From NCBI GenBank assembly GCA_946699065.1, contig CAMPDV010000435.1:1-64000 (forward strand): DNA of 64,000 nucleotides, in the 5' to 3' direction. Positions 36,550 to 49,330 of the stretch are shown in pieces. The stretch comes from Loxodes magnus. Lineage: Eukaryota; Ciliophora; Karyorelictea; Loxodida; Loxodidae. Made by a program: the position numbers and the translations under genes. A model generated the notes under the pieces. That model worked only from the letters and a program-made list of their open reading frames with translations, searched no databases and was not told the origin of the DNA. The first letter of the stretch is position 1. Every line of letters starts with the position of its first letter.

Positions 36550-39115
36550 AGAGTGTGAAAATCCTTAGAAAAGGCACAATGGAGTTTTTATTCAAAGTTC
36601 TACTCAAAATCTTCTAGGAACTTCAGCTTTATCATAATGAGACTCCTTTTTAGAACTAGAAAAAAGCTCTCAAGCAGAAATTTCTTTAACTAAATGTTCA
36701 ACCTTAAAATCTTCCACTTTTAAAATTTATTACTAATAATTTAAGAACTGGATGTAAATATGAAACAGAATGGAGTTTTTAGCAAAGTTCTTCTTTCAAT
36801 TTTTAAGTTTTTCAACTATATCCCGATAAAAATTTTTAGAACTAAACCAAAGATCTCAAATGAAACGGAGTCTATAAAATAAGTTGTACTTTTCATTCTT
36901 TAAGTATTTACGCTTATTCGTAACTCAGACGTATTTTGAAAAAGAACAGAGCAATCTAGAAAATGGATTTCAAACTTAAATTCTTCTTAAAGTATCGAAG
37001 TTCTTAAGCTTATCATCTATCCAGACACTTTTTGAAAACTTGATCAGAGCTATCAATGATTTACGAATTTCAAAACTTAAAGTTCATCTTACAGTTTTTT
37101 AGATTTCAGAACTTTCGATAATAAGATTATGCTTTAGAAAAAAATCGAGCTCTAAAGGATAACGAATTCCATACTTAAAGTTCTTCTTAAAGTCTTAAAG
37201 TTCATAAGCATTAACTCTAGACAGACTTTTTTTGAGATTTTGATTAGAGCTCTGAAGGATAACTGATTCCGAACTTAAAGTTCTTCTTACAGTCTTTTAG
37301 TACTTAGCGTTTTCGATACTCAGTTCAATCTTGGAGAACTTAATCAGAAGCTTTCAAGGATTAACGACCTCCAAACTTAAAGTTTCTCTTATAGATTTTT
37401 AGTATTTCAGCACTTTGCATATTGAGATTAAATTTAAGGAAAAGATTTGAGCTCGCAAGGATAACGGTTTGCAGTCTTAAAGTTCTTATTACAGTCTTTT
37501 AGTTCTTAAGCTTTAAATTTTTTTAATCTCTTTTTGGAAAACTTGATTAGAGCTTCATACGCCTAACGGATTCCAAATTTATCAGTTTTTTAATATTTTA
37601 GCACATTCAATTCTCAGTTCAAATTAGGAGAAATTGATCAGAGCTTTCAAGGATTAACGGCCTCCAAACTTAAAGTTAATCTTACAGTCTTATAGTTCTT
37701 GAGCTTTAGATCAGCAAACTTTTTTGGATAAACTGATCAGAGCATTTAACGATTAACTGAATTCAAACTTAAAGTTTCTCTTACAGATTTTAAATATTTC
37801 AGCATTTCGATTCTAAGTTCAATGGCAGGATTTAAACAAATCAAAAGGAAAGCGGATTTCTAACTTAAAGTTAATCTTACAGTCTTTTTGAATTTCCGTG
37901 CTTTCGATATTCAGATATAACTATAGAAAGAAATCCGAGCACGTAAAGATAAAGGATTGCCACTTAAAGCTCTTCTTACAATTTTATAGTTCTTAAGTTT
38001 TATATCTTACCTGTTTCTTTTCGAGAACTTGATCAGAACTATCAAGGATTAAAGGATTCCAAATTTAAAGTTTCTCTTACAGTTTTTTTTGTATTTCAGC
38101 ACTTTCATTTCTCAGTTTAATTTTTAGAACTTGATTAGAGCTATCAAGGATAACGTATTGCAATCTTAAAGATTTTCTTACAGTTCTTTAGCTTAATCTC
38201 TACCCAGATTTTTTTGAGAGCAGTATAAGAGTTCATAAGGATTAACGGATTCCAAACTTAAAATTCTTCTTTAATCTTTTAGTGTTTCAGCTCTTTCGAT
38301 ATTCAGATTGATTATTATTAAATATTACAGCTCTCAAGGATAACGGATTCGAATCTTATAGTTCTTCTTACAGTCTTGAAGTTCATATGCTTTAACTCTA
38401 CACAGACTTTTTTTGAGATTTTGATTAGAGCTCTCAAGGAAAACCGATTCCAAACTTAAAATTCTTCTTTCAGTCTTTTAGTATTTCAGCAATATATTTG
38501 TCAGATTTATTTAAATTTAATGCCGAACACACGAATAACTGAGTCTTAACTCAAAGTTTTATTTCAGTACTTTAACATCATTAGCTTTTTCGATACTTTT
38601 AATTTTTGGAACTAGTTCAGATCTCTAAAATATATCGGATTCTTTGCTTAAATCCGTTTTTAGTTTTTAATTTCTTAAGTTTTACCTCTATCATACTCTT
38701 TTTATAATTAGATCAGAGCTACCAAATATTTCTTTTTCTATTCACAAAAATCTTGATTCAATTTTTTAAGATTTTCAGCTTTAACGTAACTCTGAATTGC
38801 TTTATAAACTATTTCAGAACTCAAAAAATCGGAGTCTTCTCTCAGATTTTCTATTTCTGTAGTTTAACTTCATCATCTTTTCGATACTCAGACTAATTTT
38901 AAGAACTAGATAAGAGCTCTAATGTATGTCTGAATCTTTACTTAAAGTCTGCAGTTTTAATAATTGGTCAGCAATATGTTAATCAGACTTATTTTCATAC
39001 TGTGAAAGGTTCTAAAGAGAATTGGAGTCTTCGCTCGTAGTTTTTATATCAGTATTTTAACTTCATCAGCTTTTCGATACTCAGACTTATTTAGAGAACT
39101 ATGTTGAAAGATAAA
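36550..39115. repeat. Tandem array of about 99-bp units, copy 2
   Basis: Same unit as at 24.7-26.6 kb. Successive ACTTAAAG words lie at about 37075, 37173, 37273 and 37375, giving spacings of 98, 100 and 102 bases. I estimate about 25 units, more than copy 1. Both arrays lie upstream of a RING-Kelch gene. The right edge meets the LINE ORF2 3' end. Confidence 0.85.
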
Positions 39116-39131
39116 AGTTTGTAAATGTCAA

Positions 39132-42100
39132 TCAAGCTTCTTCTTGTTCTTTCTCTATCATATATTTTTATTTATTGTCTTGATGAATATTGTCTTTTTT
39201 TCCTTCTAGAAACTCTTCTAAAAGCTCATCTTGTAGTTCAAACATTTCAATACGCTTTTTTAGTAATTTAGAATGAAAATTTTTGATTAATTTGTCTATT
39301 TTAGGAATTTGATTCTTTTAAAAATGTTTGTTTATATAGTTTTAGTCATAAAGAATTCGTTTCTTCTTGTCTTTTTCTTTAAAAGCTTTATGACTTTCAA
39401 GTTCCTCAATAATGTCTGCATAGTATTAGCAATCAAAAATATTATCAGCTTCATCAAAGTCTTAGCCACATAAGCAAATAATGCTATATCTAACGTTAAT
39501 GTGGCGATTATTAAGTTCTTATTGAAAATTATAAGAAAAAGTCCTAAGTTTATAAATAGAAATAGTCTCTCTAATATAGTGCTTATTATATTTGGTATAA
39601 ATAATTTCAGGAAATACACTTTAATTATTTTCTATTTAGTCTATAATTCTTTTTGCTGTTGGCATAAGTATATTCCTTGTGAGACATTCCATTAAGAATT
39701 TATGTTTTATTATTTATTCTGTGAGCTTATAAAAATCCATATTACTCTAAACATGTGAAATGTCAAAATTATACAAATCGATACATTTCTTTATATGTTT
39801 CTAGTATGGTAAATTAAATTTAGTGCATTTTTCTAATAGAAAAGCAGTATCTTAGTTAGGACTTTCTTTGCTATATTACATTAATTTTTAATAATAGTGC
39901 ATTAAATTTTAGTTGCTATATGTGTAAAAAGAAGCCAGTTTGTTTAGGTCAATAAAGCATGACTCTTTGAATGTGAATTCTTAAGATCTAAACGCCTATC
40001 TTGAAATAAGCCTTTACGATTTTGCTATCTTGCTTTTTATTCCTTTAATTCCAGAAATAGTAGCTCACGGAGTAATATCACTTCCATATTCAACTTTAGG
40101 CAAAATAAAAGTTCTACAAAGAGTTTTGAAGCTGAGAGGCTATAATAATCCATATTTAGAAAGTATTGCAGTAGCTTTTTAAATAGCTACTCTGTATTTG
40201 GTAGCTACTGCTGTACAATGTAATTTGTAATTTTATTTTATTCCTAACTAATATCCTAAATAGGTAACTTCATCTTTTTAAGCAATTGGAATCCCATTGA
40301 GCTTTATATTAATAGAAGGTTAGATTTCTTTTCATTTATTTTTTTAAAGATTTCTATTACTTCACATTTATCTACATTAATTGTAAGTTTTACTCAATCA
40401 AAAACTGTAGATGTAGCTTGTAATAATTTTTAGGCATTTTTCTAGGAAGAAGACAATTGGATTAAGTCGTCAGCGAAGGCTCGTACTACGAAAGTTTTAG
40501 ATAATATTGTAAATCCTAATTTCTTATGATTATCTTCTAAATATCTTATAACAATATCATAGTATAAAATTGCAAGTACAGGTACATGGCTACTTCCTTA
40601 TAATACTCCATTGTTATATTTAATTGTTCTTGTAAGATACCCATCAATTATAAACTTAGCATCAACATTATCGTAAAAAGATTCTAGTGCCAATATTAGG
40701 TCCAAAGGTAGCCTAAGTCTTCTAAGATGATCAAAAAGTAATTTCCTAGATATGCTATCAAACATTTTTTCTACATCTATTAAAGTAGCAATTAATTACT
40801 TTTTATGGGACCATCTACAATACAAGTCTATAATTTACTAAATAGTTCAAATTTGCTAAGTAGTGGAGCGTTTACGAATAAATCCAAATTAGGCTGGATG
40901 TAAAATGTTCCGTTCTTAAATATAATTATAAAGTAGTTATGTTAGTGCTTTATCATAAATTTTAAGTAGACAGTTCAATAAAGCTATAGGTCGTCAATTA
41001 CATCAATTACTTTTGCTTCCTTTTTTGAAAATCGGAAGAATGTTTATTTTTTCATTTCATTAGGTATTTTAAATGTTCTAAGCATGTTATTAATGAAACT
41101 TGTAATAATTTGATGCAAATCTTAACCTCCATATTTAATAAGTTCAGCTTTTAGACCATCATTACCTGTAGCTTTATTATTTGCAAGCTAAGATATAATT
41201 TTTTTAATTTCAAATCACGTAAAAAGAGGCATATTTTATAAATGACTTAATTTCTAATTTAAGATAAAAGATTTATTTCTAAATATTCCCTCTATTTTTA
41301 TGTTTGAGAAGTCAAATTCTATCTTACTTATTTTCTTATTTTCGAATGTTTATCAAAAACGTTAGTTTCCCAATTTTCAATAAATTGCTATTGTTAGTTA
41401 AAGTTAAAATTCATCTAATTACGAATTTTAGGGTTTATTAGATTTTAGCTTGTTTAAACATTATTTAAGCATTTTTGTTAAGATCTTTATGTTTTTCCTT
41501 AGCTTTTAATTTTTTTAATTTCCAAAATTTGTGAAGATAACTCTTATAAGATTAAATTTTAAGCTAGTAAAGTTTGGTAACTTCTTAATTATGACGTCCA
41601 TACAAAGTTAATGCGTTCTAATATGCAATATTATCCTTTTTTGCTTGAACAAATAACGTAGCTAAGTAACTTGGCAATTGATAATAGTTTTTGCTTTGAT
41701 TTTAAGTTCCAAGTGCAATCTCAGCATTATAACTTTTAAGATCGTAGATGAATTAGCAGTAATTTTCAACATGGTTTTAATAAAGTTACTAGAATTGATA
41801 AAATTATCCCAAAAATAGATTTTAATAATAGTTTCTCGTTTCCAAATCCTATAGTTTAGAAATTTTAAAGAGTAATCGTTATTGTTAATCTTATTCACTT
41901 CTTTTTAAATTATAATTTAATGTAATACTTAATGGAAAATTATCAGTATGCAAACCCTTGGATAACTTTATAGTCAAAGCAGCAGAATTTAAATGTGAAG
42001 TTGCCAAGAAGTAGTAATTACAATAGCATTAATTATTGGCTCTATGAATAAATGTGTTGGACTCATTATCATTTAAAATTAATAATTAATTTGCTTCTAT

Positions 42101-42831
42101 AAAGTCTAGTAATCTTTAAGTATTATTATTGATTTGTGATGAATTGTTACCGTAGTTAGGAATTAAGGCATTAAAGTTGCCACAAAGGATAGTATTATTT
42201 ATGATATTATTAAGGTATTCATATGCAATGTCCTTATAAATATTTGATTTTTCGTTTGTAGGCAAATAACATGATGTTATTATTAAATTCCAACTCTCAC
42301 GCTTATAAAATGTCCAGGAAGATTTGAGAAATCTAATTCATTTTAACAAGAATCAAGTTACTTTTTTACTAATAGACATACTCCACCTGGACGTTTATTT
42401 GCGTTTTATTAATAGGTACGATATTGTTCTATAACAATTGGGCAATATGTTTATTACGTTCATTTTTCGTTTATTGAAAAAATGTCAAATTCATTATCAA
42501 GGATAAATTATTATAATGCGGTTTGTTTACTAGCTATTGAACTTATATTTACATGTCCTATTTTTATTTTCTTAGATTCTTGCGCTCCACCAGGGAGCTC
42601 TCCCTAATATATGCAAATATATTTAGTCCCTTATGAATCTCTTTAAATATGTGCCAGTTCTTTTTTATACTCAGGGTACTGGTGGAAATATTAGATCAAA
42701 ATGTAAATTACTTAAATCGAATAAGATTCTAGTAGTTTATTGTCTATTTTAATAACATTTTAGGTACTATCTATAGTGCCTTGAGTTAATTCTTTATTAA
42801 TTGTTATATACTTTCCTTGAACATTGCTCAT
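39132..42831 (-). CDS. LINE ORF2: endonuclease-reverse transcriptase
   Basis: ATG at 42831, TGA at 39132-39134, about 1,230 codons. Endonuclease: GHVNISSIASKQ, INEKW (catalytic Glu plus Trp from TGA at 42460-42462), RPGGVCLLVKK, CGNFNALIPNYGNN and HTDNFPLSI. Reverse transcriptase: NKATGNDGLKAELIKYGG, NWRPIALLNCLLKIYDKALT (Trp from TGA at 40994-40996), QFGFIRKRSTTQQ, LIDVEKMFDSI, GVLQGSSHVPVLAILY, FADD at 40466-40477, and VFDWVKLTINVDKCE (TGA at 40394-40396). A degraded C-terminal Cys motif reads CLCGQDFDEADNIFDC, its His replaced. Single-base shifts occur near 42.3 kb and 40.3 kb. Gln in QFGF and GVLQG is TAA. Confidence 0.9.
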
Positions 42832-42849
42832 TTAATATTTTTTCCTCCT

Positions 42850-45205
42850 TCACGAACCTTGTCTGATAAAGTTTTATAGTTGAGGAGATTGAAAATTTTA
42901 TTATCGTATTATCTTTTCACTTTCTCTTTAATTTTTTCATTTAATAGTGCGTTTAGCTGGAGGATATTGAATTCCATCTTCTTCATGTTTTCTTTTGAAA
43001 AGATTTTATTATTTGATAACAGTGCGATTCTAGTTTTCAATATAATTAATGTTTGTTTAGCTCATTTAATCCTTTTATCAAGGCTTGGTTTTTAGATCAA
43101 ATAATTCTTTCATTAATTATTCATTAATTTCTTACTATTTTCTTAAGTTTTACTCAAACTTTTAATTGTTACAAATGAAGTTCATATTTAGCTAATGAAA
43201 GAATTACTGGAGTTTTATATAATTCTCATCAAGCAAACTTGTCTAGCAAAATTTGTTTTATTATTCAATTTTTATTGTACTAGATGTTAATTTCTTATTT
43301 TCTTAATATAATTTCTTCTAGTTTTCTAAGTTATTCTAGATATTTAAAATAAATTCCATATTAAGTTAATGATATGTTTATTGTAGTTTTTAGTGATTTA
43401 TATCTATAAAGTTTTGTTTGACAAAATGTTTAACTTTATTCCAATTTTTCAGTGTTAACTTCAACTTCTTAATGTTATCATTAAACTTAAATTTCCTAAT
43501 CTTATTATAAATTATTTGTTTAGATAATTTTATTTTCTACTTTACATTTTATTTAAAGGTTTTAATCTGTCTAAATTTATTTATTTTAGCTTAGTAATTC
43601 TGTTTAGGTAGAATTTTCTGCTGTTTATTAAAGTTTGAGATAATATTGTTTTTATATGTCTATATTACATTTTTCTATGGTTAGTAGTTATTATATATTA
43701 CAACTTTTTAAGTGTTAAATTTCATTATGCTTTTAAGATATCAATATTTGGAACTCCATATCTTTTTATTATAATTCTTCTTGAAACTCCATATTTTATT
43801 TCAAACTCTACTAATTTTATATTTTTAGCTGATTATTTAAAGTTATTAGCTTTATAGTTATTAGTCTTTATTTATAAGTCATTAATTTTAAATTATCAAC
43901 TATTGGTTTTGGGCTTTAGATTCCAATAATTCAAACCCAATAGTCTTCTTTTACTAAGAGATTTCGTAATATAATTACTAAATGTAATCAAATTTAGATA
44001 ATTATTTTTTATATAGCTCAAGTTCTTCTAAAACATCCTATGAACTAGATTAAGACATATACAAGAATTCATACGAGCTAGTTTATGTCGAAGAATTTTA
44101 AATGATTATTGTAGATTAATTGGATTTTTAAGGAACTAAGGAATGACTTCTAAACTACTCTTAAAATTTATCTATTTAATAGATTTAATTAATTTCATCA
44201 GTTTATGTAGTTTAACTATTATATTGAGAAATACAATCTGTTTAAATTCCTATCTCTTTAGAATTATTTTGCTTTTTTCCAAAAATTAATTAATTATATT
44301 TCAACTATAGTTATTACTTATAATATTTAGATTTTAGTATTTAATTTTAATTTTAAATTTTCTTTCATTTCTTGAAAGTTTTATTTACATACATTTTGTA
44401 CTTTTCTATTACTGCTTCATACTTACTTATAATCCTTTAATTAGTTTGATTTGGTTTTCTTAAGCTGATAGAAATTTTTAATTAAAAATAATTTGATTAT
44501 TTTATATTTATTATTCAAGTTCTTTAATCTAATTTAAGAACTATTTTTTACTAGTTTCAAACTCTTATTTCTAGAATTACATTTGATCCTTTACTTCGAT
44601 AAGTTAGGCTTAAAGTTATATGTTTTTGATTTCAAGATTATTTAGATTTTTTAGATTTTAATTTTCTTAATTCTTTTGGTTTAAAAGATTGTTGAATTTA
44701 TAATTTGAGTACTATACATGATTATACTCTAAGTTTTAAGTAAATATGGATCATTTTATAATTCCGTTATTATTTTCATTTTGGTTATTTAAAGTATTTT
44801 TTGTATCTTAAATATCTTTATTAATCCCACTATTATTTAAATTTCCTGAAGATATTTTTGATACATTTTATTAAGCTGTGGCGGCAAAATTTGCTTTCTT
44901 TTGATAAGTATATTTCTCAACTTTTAAAATGCGCTTCAACTGGTGACATCGCTCCAAGGAATATTTAAGTTATCTTAGTGTAACCCTAAGAAAAATATTT
45001 ATTGTCTATTAGCTACATTGTTTTAGTATTTATCTTATTAAATTTGCTATTCATTTTATTTACTTCAGTTGTAGCGTTTCCAAATTCTAGATTTATGAAG
45101 GTGTAAACATCTGCCTATGCTTTTTTTATAAGATCACAGCTTCTTTATTGTTAGATAAAGAAGAGTCACTAAGAATTTAAATTAGCGATTTTTAATTAGT
45201 TTCCA
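42850..45205 (-). CDS. LINE ORF1: coiled-coil protein, several frame changes
   Basis: ATG at 45205 (METNQKSLIQILSDSSLSNN). After a shift in a poly-A run the frame reads ADVYTFINLEFGNATTEVNK, QGYTKITQIFLGAMSPVEAH and FKSWEIYLSKESKF. Asn/Gln-rich sequence and long coiled coils follow, for example EFETSKKQFLNQIKELEQQI and SSSQDVLEELELYKKQLSKF. EFEIKYGVSRRIIIKRYGVP may be a small DNA-binding helix region (inference). The tail reads YPPAKRTIKW and FIRQGS before TGA at 42850-42852. ORF1 proteins package element RNA. No CCHC knuckle was seen. Several shifts mean this copy is probably not functional as it stands. Confidence 0.7.
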
Positions 45206-45239
45206 TATTTTTTTACTTCTTCTTTTTTAAATAAAAAAT

Positions 45240-46440
45240 GCAGATAGATTTTGTTAGTATAAAAACTAGAAAATTAAAGACTGGTATGGTAAATTATAAT
45301 TATGGTTGAATATAGCAAGTATTTATTACTGTTACATGAAAGTGAATTAATTTCTAAATATAGGAAATCTAACCTATTTAAATAAGCATTTATAGGAATT
45401 ACTTGCATTTTACAAAATAAATTAATTTTAATAATTAGAATTTAATATAAAATCTCTTTTTGAGTTGCATATAAACTTTTATTTAGTGTCCTAACTTAGT
45501 TTCTTTTTTATGGAAATAATTAAATCTAATCTTCAAATAATCTATTAATAAGTTTTTAGTCTACTAGTAGTTATAATTAAATATAGCTCCGTTACTTTTT
45601 ATAATATTTTACTTTTAATTATGAAAGTAAGATTTTTTAAATATTCAATATTTTTAATTTAAGAGAGAGAGGAATAAGAGAAGAGAATAGTTTAAAAATG
45701 CATTAAAGATTCTAAACTATCTGTTTAATTATCAGTAATTTTATATTTTTCTTTATAAAATAAAAGCCTTTACTTGTTATGAAAAATATACCTAACATTA
45801 CTAATAAGAAATTAAATTTGAATCTAATCGTTAATTTTTACAATAATAGATTAAGAAAAAAAGACTAAAAGATAATAAATATAAATTAAAAGAACTTGAT
45901 TATATAATAAATAAAATGCTGAAAGCTTTATATTTAGCTTAGTTAAAAAAATTATTATTTTATTGATTGAAAATAAATATAATTGCTCTAAAATTTACAT
46001 TCATGTTCTTAAGAAAAGCATAAATTTATTATTTATTATTTACTTTAATTCACTATAACTTATAGTTTTTAATTTTGCTTATAGATTATACTTTAAATAT
46101 TTAAAATAGAGAAAACTGAAAAGACAAAAAGTAAAAAATTAAAAATTATTAGCATTTTTTAATGAATGATAGCTTACAAAATCTAATATTTTTATAGAAA
46201 GGAATAGTTTATGCTAATTTACTATGCCAAATAGAAAATTAAAATAACTCTTTTAAATTATTAATATTTAAAACTCAGATTAAAGATTCTTATGCTCATA
46301 AAGATTAAAGCATAGTTGCATATAATTATGTGAAAATAAGGCTTATCTGCTAAAAAAATAAAATATTAGTAACGTAGTAATTGTAACAAAAGAGTAGCTT
46401 TAATTTTAGCTTTTTAATTTAGATTTATTTATAATTTATT
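45240..46440. other. A+T-rich DNA without a confident gene
   Basis: Very A+T-rich. The plus strand is somewhat purine-rich after 45.7 kb, which may reflect the 5' flank or a decayed part of the following plus-strand ORF. No motif, repeat or RNA gene was recognised. Confidence 0.35.
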
Positions 46441-46470
46441 AATAAACTAATTATCTGTGTGGGTTTTCAA

Positions 46471-47139
46471 ATGAGCTTAGAAGAAAAGTCTTTAATTAAG
46501 ATAAAGTTACAAAATATTATTAGAAATTTATAATTAGTAAGAAAATAAGAAAACAAAGGCCATAATGTTACAAAAGAATAAATTAGAGTGTTTTCTTGTG
46601 TATCTTAATTTTGATCAGATTCTTTTAAGAAATTTCTTGGAATATGGATAAAGTTGTTTATATAAGAAATTTTTTATAGTAATTAAGTGATAAAATAACT
46701 TGGGTTTTATAAAATTAAGAACATTGTCAAAATAATGCAAATAATGCCTTTTAGTTTTTATGTAAATAGAAAAATAATGGAATTAATAATTTACTTATAT
46801 AATAACCAATTCTAATTAAATTAGCATAAAAAGCTTAATTAATTTAAAATTTATCTTAAAAGTAAAAAAGAGTAACAGTAAGAGAAAATAAATAAATCAT
46901 ATTTAAATTACAAATACAAAAATAAATTAGAAAGTTTTACATTTTTATTTCATTTTGATAGATAAATAATTTTAATAACATTTGCCCTATAACTTTTAGT
47001 TTTCATTTTTTTTATTTAAATTAAGAAAATTTTTTCAGAAAAAGTAAGGGTTAGAATATAAAGAAAAAGCCTTTATAAAAATATGTTTGGAAAATTTATT
47101 TTTATAATGATTCATATTAATAGAAAAATATGTTAATGA
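46471..47139 (+). CDS. Unidentified 222-residue protein
   Basis: ATG at 46471 (MSLEEKSLIKIKLQNIIRNL) keeps one frame through ENKGHNVTKEQIRVFSCVSQ and FWSDSFKKFLGIWIKLFIQE to a hydrophobic segment (IILITFALQLLVFIFFI) and a basic tail, ending at TGA 47137-47139. Its layout is a soluble helical N-terminal part plus one probable membrane segment. One Trp (QFW) is TGA. No family recognised. The 3' end is close to the minus-strand decayed repeat at 47.26 kb. Confidence 0.5.
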
Positions 47140-47259
47140 TACAAAGAATTAATATATAATAATTCTGAATAAGTTAAAGACTTTTGTGAAGAGATAATAA
47201 AAAGGCAAATTTTTAAATAATTTAAGTAGAAATAATAAAGTAAAGCTTATTGAAGGTAG

Positions 47260-47800
47260 TTGAGTTCTCATGCTAATGTTTCTGTTAATTTTAATTAATT
47301 GAAAAAAAAGTCTAACTTAAATTTTCCGGAGATTATTCATTTATTCTTTTCTGAAGTTTAAATTAAAGAAGATAATCGAATGTCGCATTTTTAAAGTTTT
47401 TTAATCAAAAAGAACTCTTAAACAAATAACTATATTGATTAATTTTTGAAAGAAATATGATAATACATGAACACCATTAATAATTCGTAAAATTTCAATT
47501 TACCGTCATTAGAGAATTATATCTTAAAACTTTACTTTATTTATTTAAACTTTTCAATATTCCAAGTGTTCCATTTAATTAAATTTGTTATTTAGTTACC
47601 TTTTTATTAAAAGATAATTAACGATAGCAATTATCTAAAACATTTAAAAAAGGTTTAAATTTATTTATTTTAATAATTATTTAATCTATTTTATTTATGA
47701 TTTGCGTAGTATAAAATGTTAGCTTATGTTGTAATTATATAATGATAATATATACTTTTCATTTTATATTTTTGTTATACTTTAATTTAACTAAATTTAA
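47260..47800 (-). pseudogene. Decayed paralog of the 51.4-52.3 kb gene
   Basis: Clear nucleotide similarity to 51.51-51.79 kb and again to 52.26-52.37 kb, with the region between shortened. Shared minus-strand peptides are NFKN, LQK..EQS..NLSQ.FF and, in another frame, IEILRI. The stretch encoding the charged middle of the longer copy (SEYAIDSVFSSDKK) is absent. It is probably a deleted copy of a gene or element. Confidence 0.5.
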
Positions 47801-47825
47801 TTAATTCTTTAGATTGTCTAACTTA

Positions 47826-48083
47826 ATTTTCTCTATTTATTATTAAGAGATTTTACCTGTGCTAATCAAGATTCCATAGATTCAAGAGTTGCAAGATATA
47901 CAAAGAAAGACGAAGAAAAAGAGCGAAGGAATCTTAAAGGAATTAGAAAGAATTTACGTGATGATGGAAGGAAAAGTTTACAAAAGAAATATTTTCCATT
48001 CAAGCTCCAGAACTCCGAAAAAATTGGATGACCCGAATTTTTATTTTAAACATCCAGGAGCGATCACTGAATGTCGGTGGAAA
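47826..48083 (+). CDS. Short ORF, relatively G+C-rich
   Basis: The plus strand reads EILPVLIKIPQIQELQDIQR, then SEGILKELERIYVMMEGKVY and NIFHSSSRTPKKLDDPNFYF, closing ITECRWK at TGA 48081-48083. The block stands out from its A+T-rich surroundings in G+C. An overlapping frame on the same strand is also plausible. It may be an exon or fragment of a larger gene. No family recognised. Confidence 0.4.
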
Positions 48084-48185
48084 TGAGGTTGAAATGCCTC
48101 GAAGTCACAAACACTTTAATTGAGTATATTATAATAATTATTATTATTAGAATGATTAAGATATAGAATTATATATTAGAAAAGA

Positions 48186-48640
48186 ATGGCAGAAAATTTA
48201 CATATTTTAGCAAGATTAAAGAAAACTACTTAAATTTTAGAATTAGATAAAACATCATTAATTGATGTTGAAGTACAAAATTAGTCAAACAAATTAGAAT
48301 GTATAATTAATACAATTTTACAGTTTAATGAAACAAAATGCATTAGTTAGAAAGTTTAAGAGAAATGAAAAAAAATGTCGATAAAAATAGCAAAAGACTG
48401 AGCTCAAATTAAGATTATATGATAAGATATAAGAAATTGGCTTTTTTATTAAAAGGAAATTATAAAAATAAGATGAAATTATAAATTTATATTGCCATTC
48501 ATGAAACCTTAACTTCAATTAAGAATAACCAATTAGGATACTTAGTTTGTATTAGATATTAATAATGTACTAAAGCATATAACCAAAAACTTAGCAAAAA
48601 GTTAATCTAAAAATAATGGATTGTAAGGAATTTGAAAATA
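48186..48640 (+). pseudogene. Coiled-coil ORF with a frame change
   Basis: ATG at 48186 (MAENLHILARLKKTTQILEL) runs 60 codons to TGA at 48366-48368. From about 48.32 kb another frame reads NALVRKFKRNEKKCRQKQQK and TELKLRLYDKIQEIGFFIKR, which looks like its continuation. Charged, helical composition; unknown family. From 48.65 to 49.32 kb I see only A+T-rich DNA with a plus-strand purine bias. Confidence 0.35.
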
Positions 48641-49330
48641 GATATTTATTAAAACTCTTTTAATGTAGCATAGTAAATTAAAATGAATTTGAATTAATCA
48701 TTTTTTCAATAAAAACAAAATTTTAGAAATAATGAGAAGATTGGAAAGAAAAATACTTTGCAAATGTTCTCATAGATGTAAAACTTAGTCGAGAAAAATA
48801 CGCAAAGCCTAAATTTAATAAAAATTAATCTAATCTAATATCTAATAATATTTATCAATTTGAAAGATATAAATAATAAGCATTACTTTTTGAAGATAAA
48901 TTATGAGAATATTATGCATATGACTCAAAACAAATTTTAATCCGAATCGTTTATTTGAGAGTAATAGCAAAGAATTTAAAAAATTATAACTTGTTATGAA
49001 TTTTTTTAGAATAAGAAAAAATAATTACTATAAGAATTAAAAACTAAAAAATATTAATTTAATAAGTTACTTTTTTAGATGTAAAAAGTGTAGATAAAAA
49101 TATTTTAACCTAAAATTGCGAAAAATAACTCGTTTCTATATAAACCTGTGACATTAAGATGATACTGATTTTATATTTAAAATAAATTATTTTACAGATA
49201 AAAAAATAAAAATAATTTTATTTGTATTAAATTAAGAAAAATAGCTAAAATTTAAAATTAGTAAAATATGCAAATAATAATGATTTATTTAAAAAATTTG
49301 AAACAGAGATTAAAGATTAATTAGAAAGTG

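Larger units (their letters stand above)
33050..39115. repeat. Direct segmental duplication, copy 2
   Basis: Same order and orientation as 21106-26600. It lacks about 93 bases found in copy 1 near 22.03-22.12 kb and has a longer tandem array. Its right end abuts the stop codon of the LINE ORF2 at 39132. Confidence 0.9.
39132..45205 (-). mobile_element. Nearly complete non-LTR (LINE-type) retrotransposon
   Basis: The minus strand carries ORF1 (coiled-coil, nucleic-acid-binding type) followed by ORF2 with an APE-like endonuclease and a reverse transcriptase, the standard two-ORF LINE layout. ORF1 ends with TGA at 42850-42852 and ORF2 starts at 42831, 18 bases later and in the same frame. At least two frameshifts in ORF2 and more in ORF1 suggest an ageing copy. 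The 3' end abuts the tandem array of duplication copy 2. I found no poly-A tail or target-site duplication. Confidence 0.88.
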
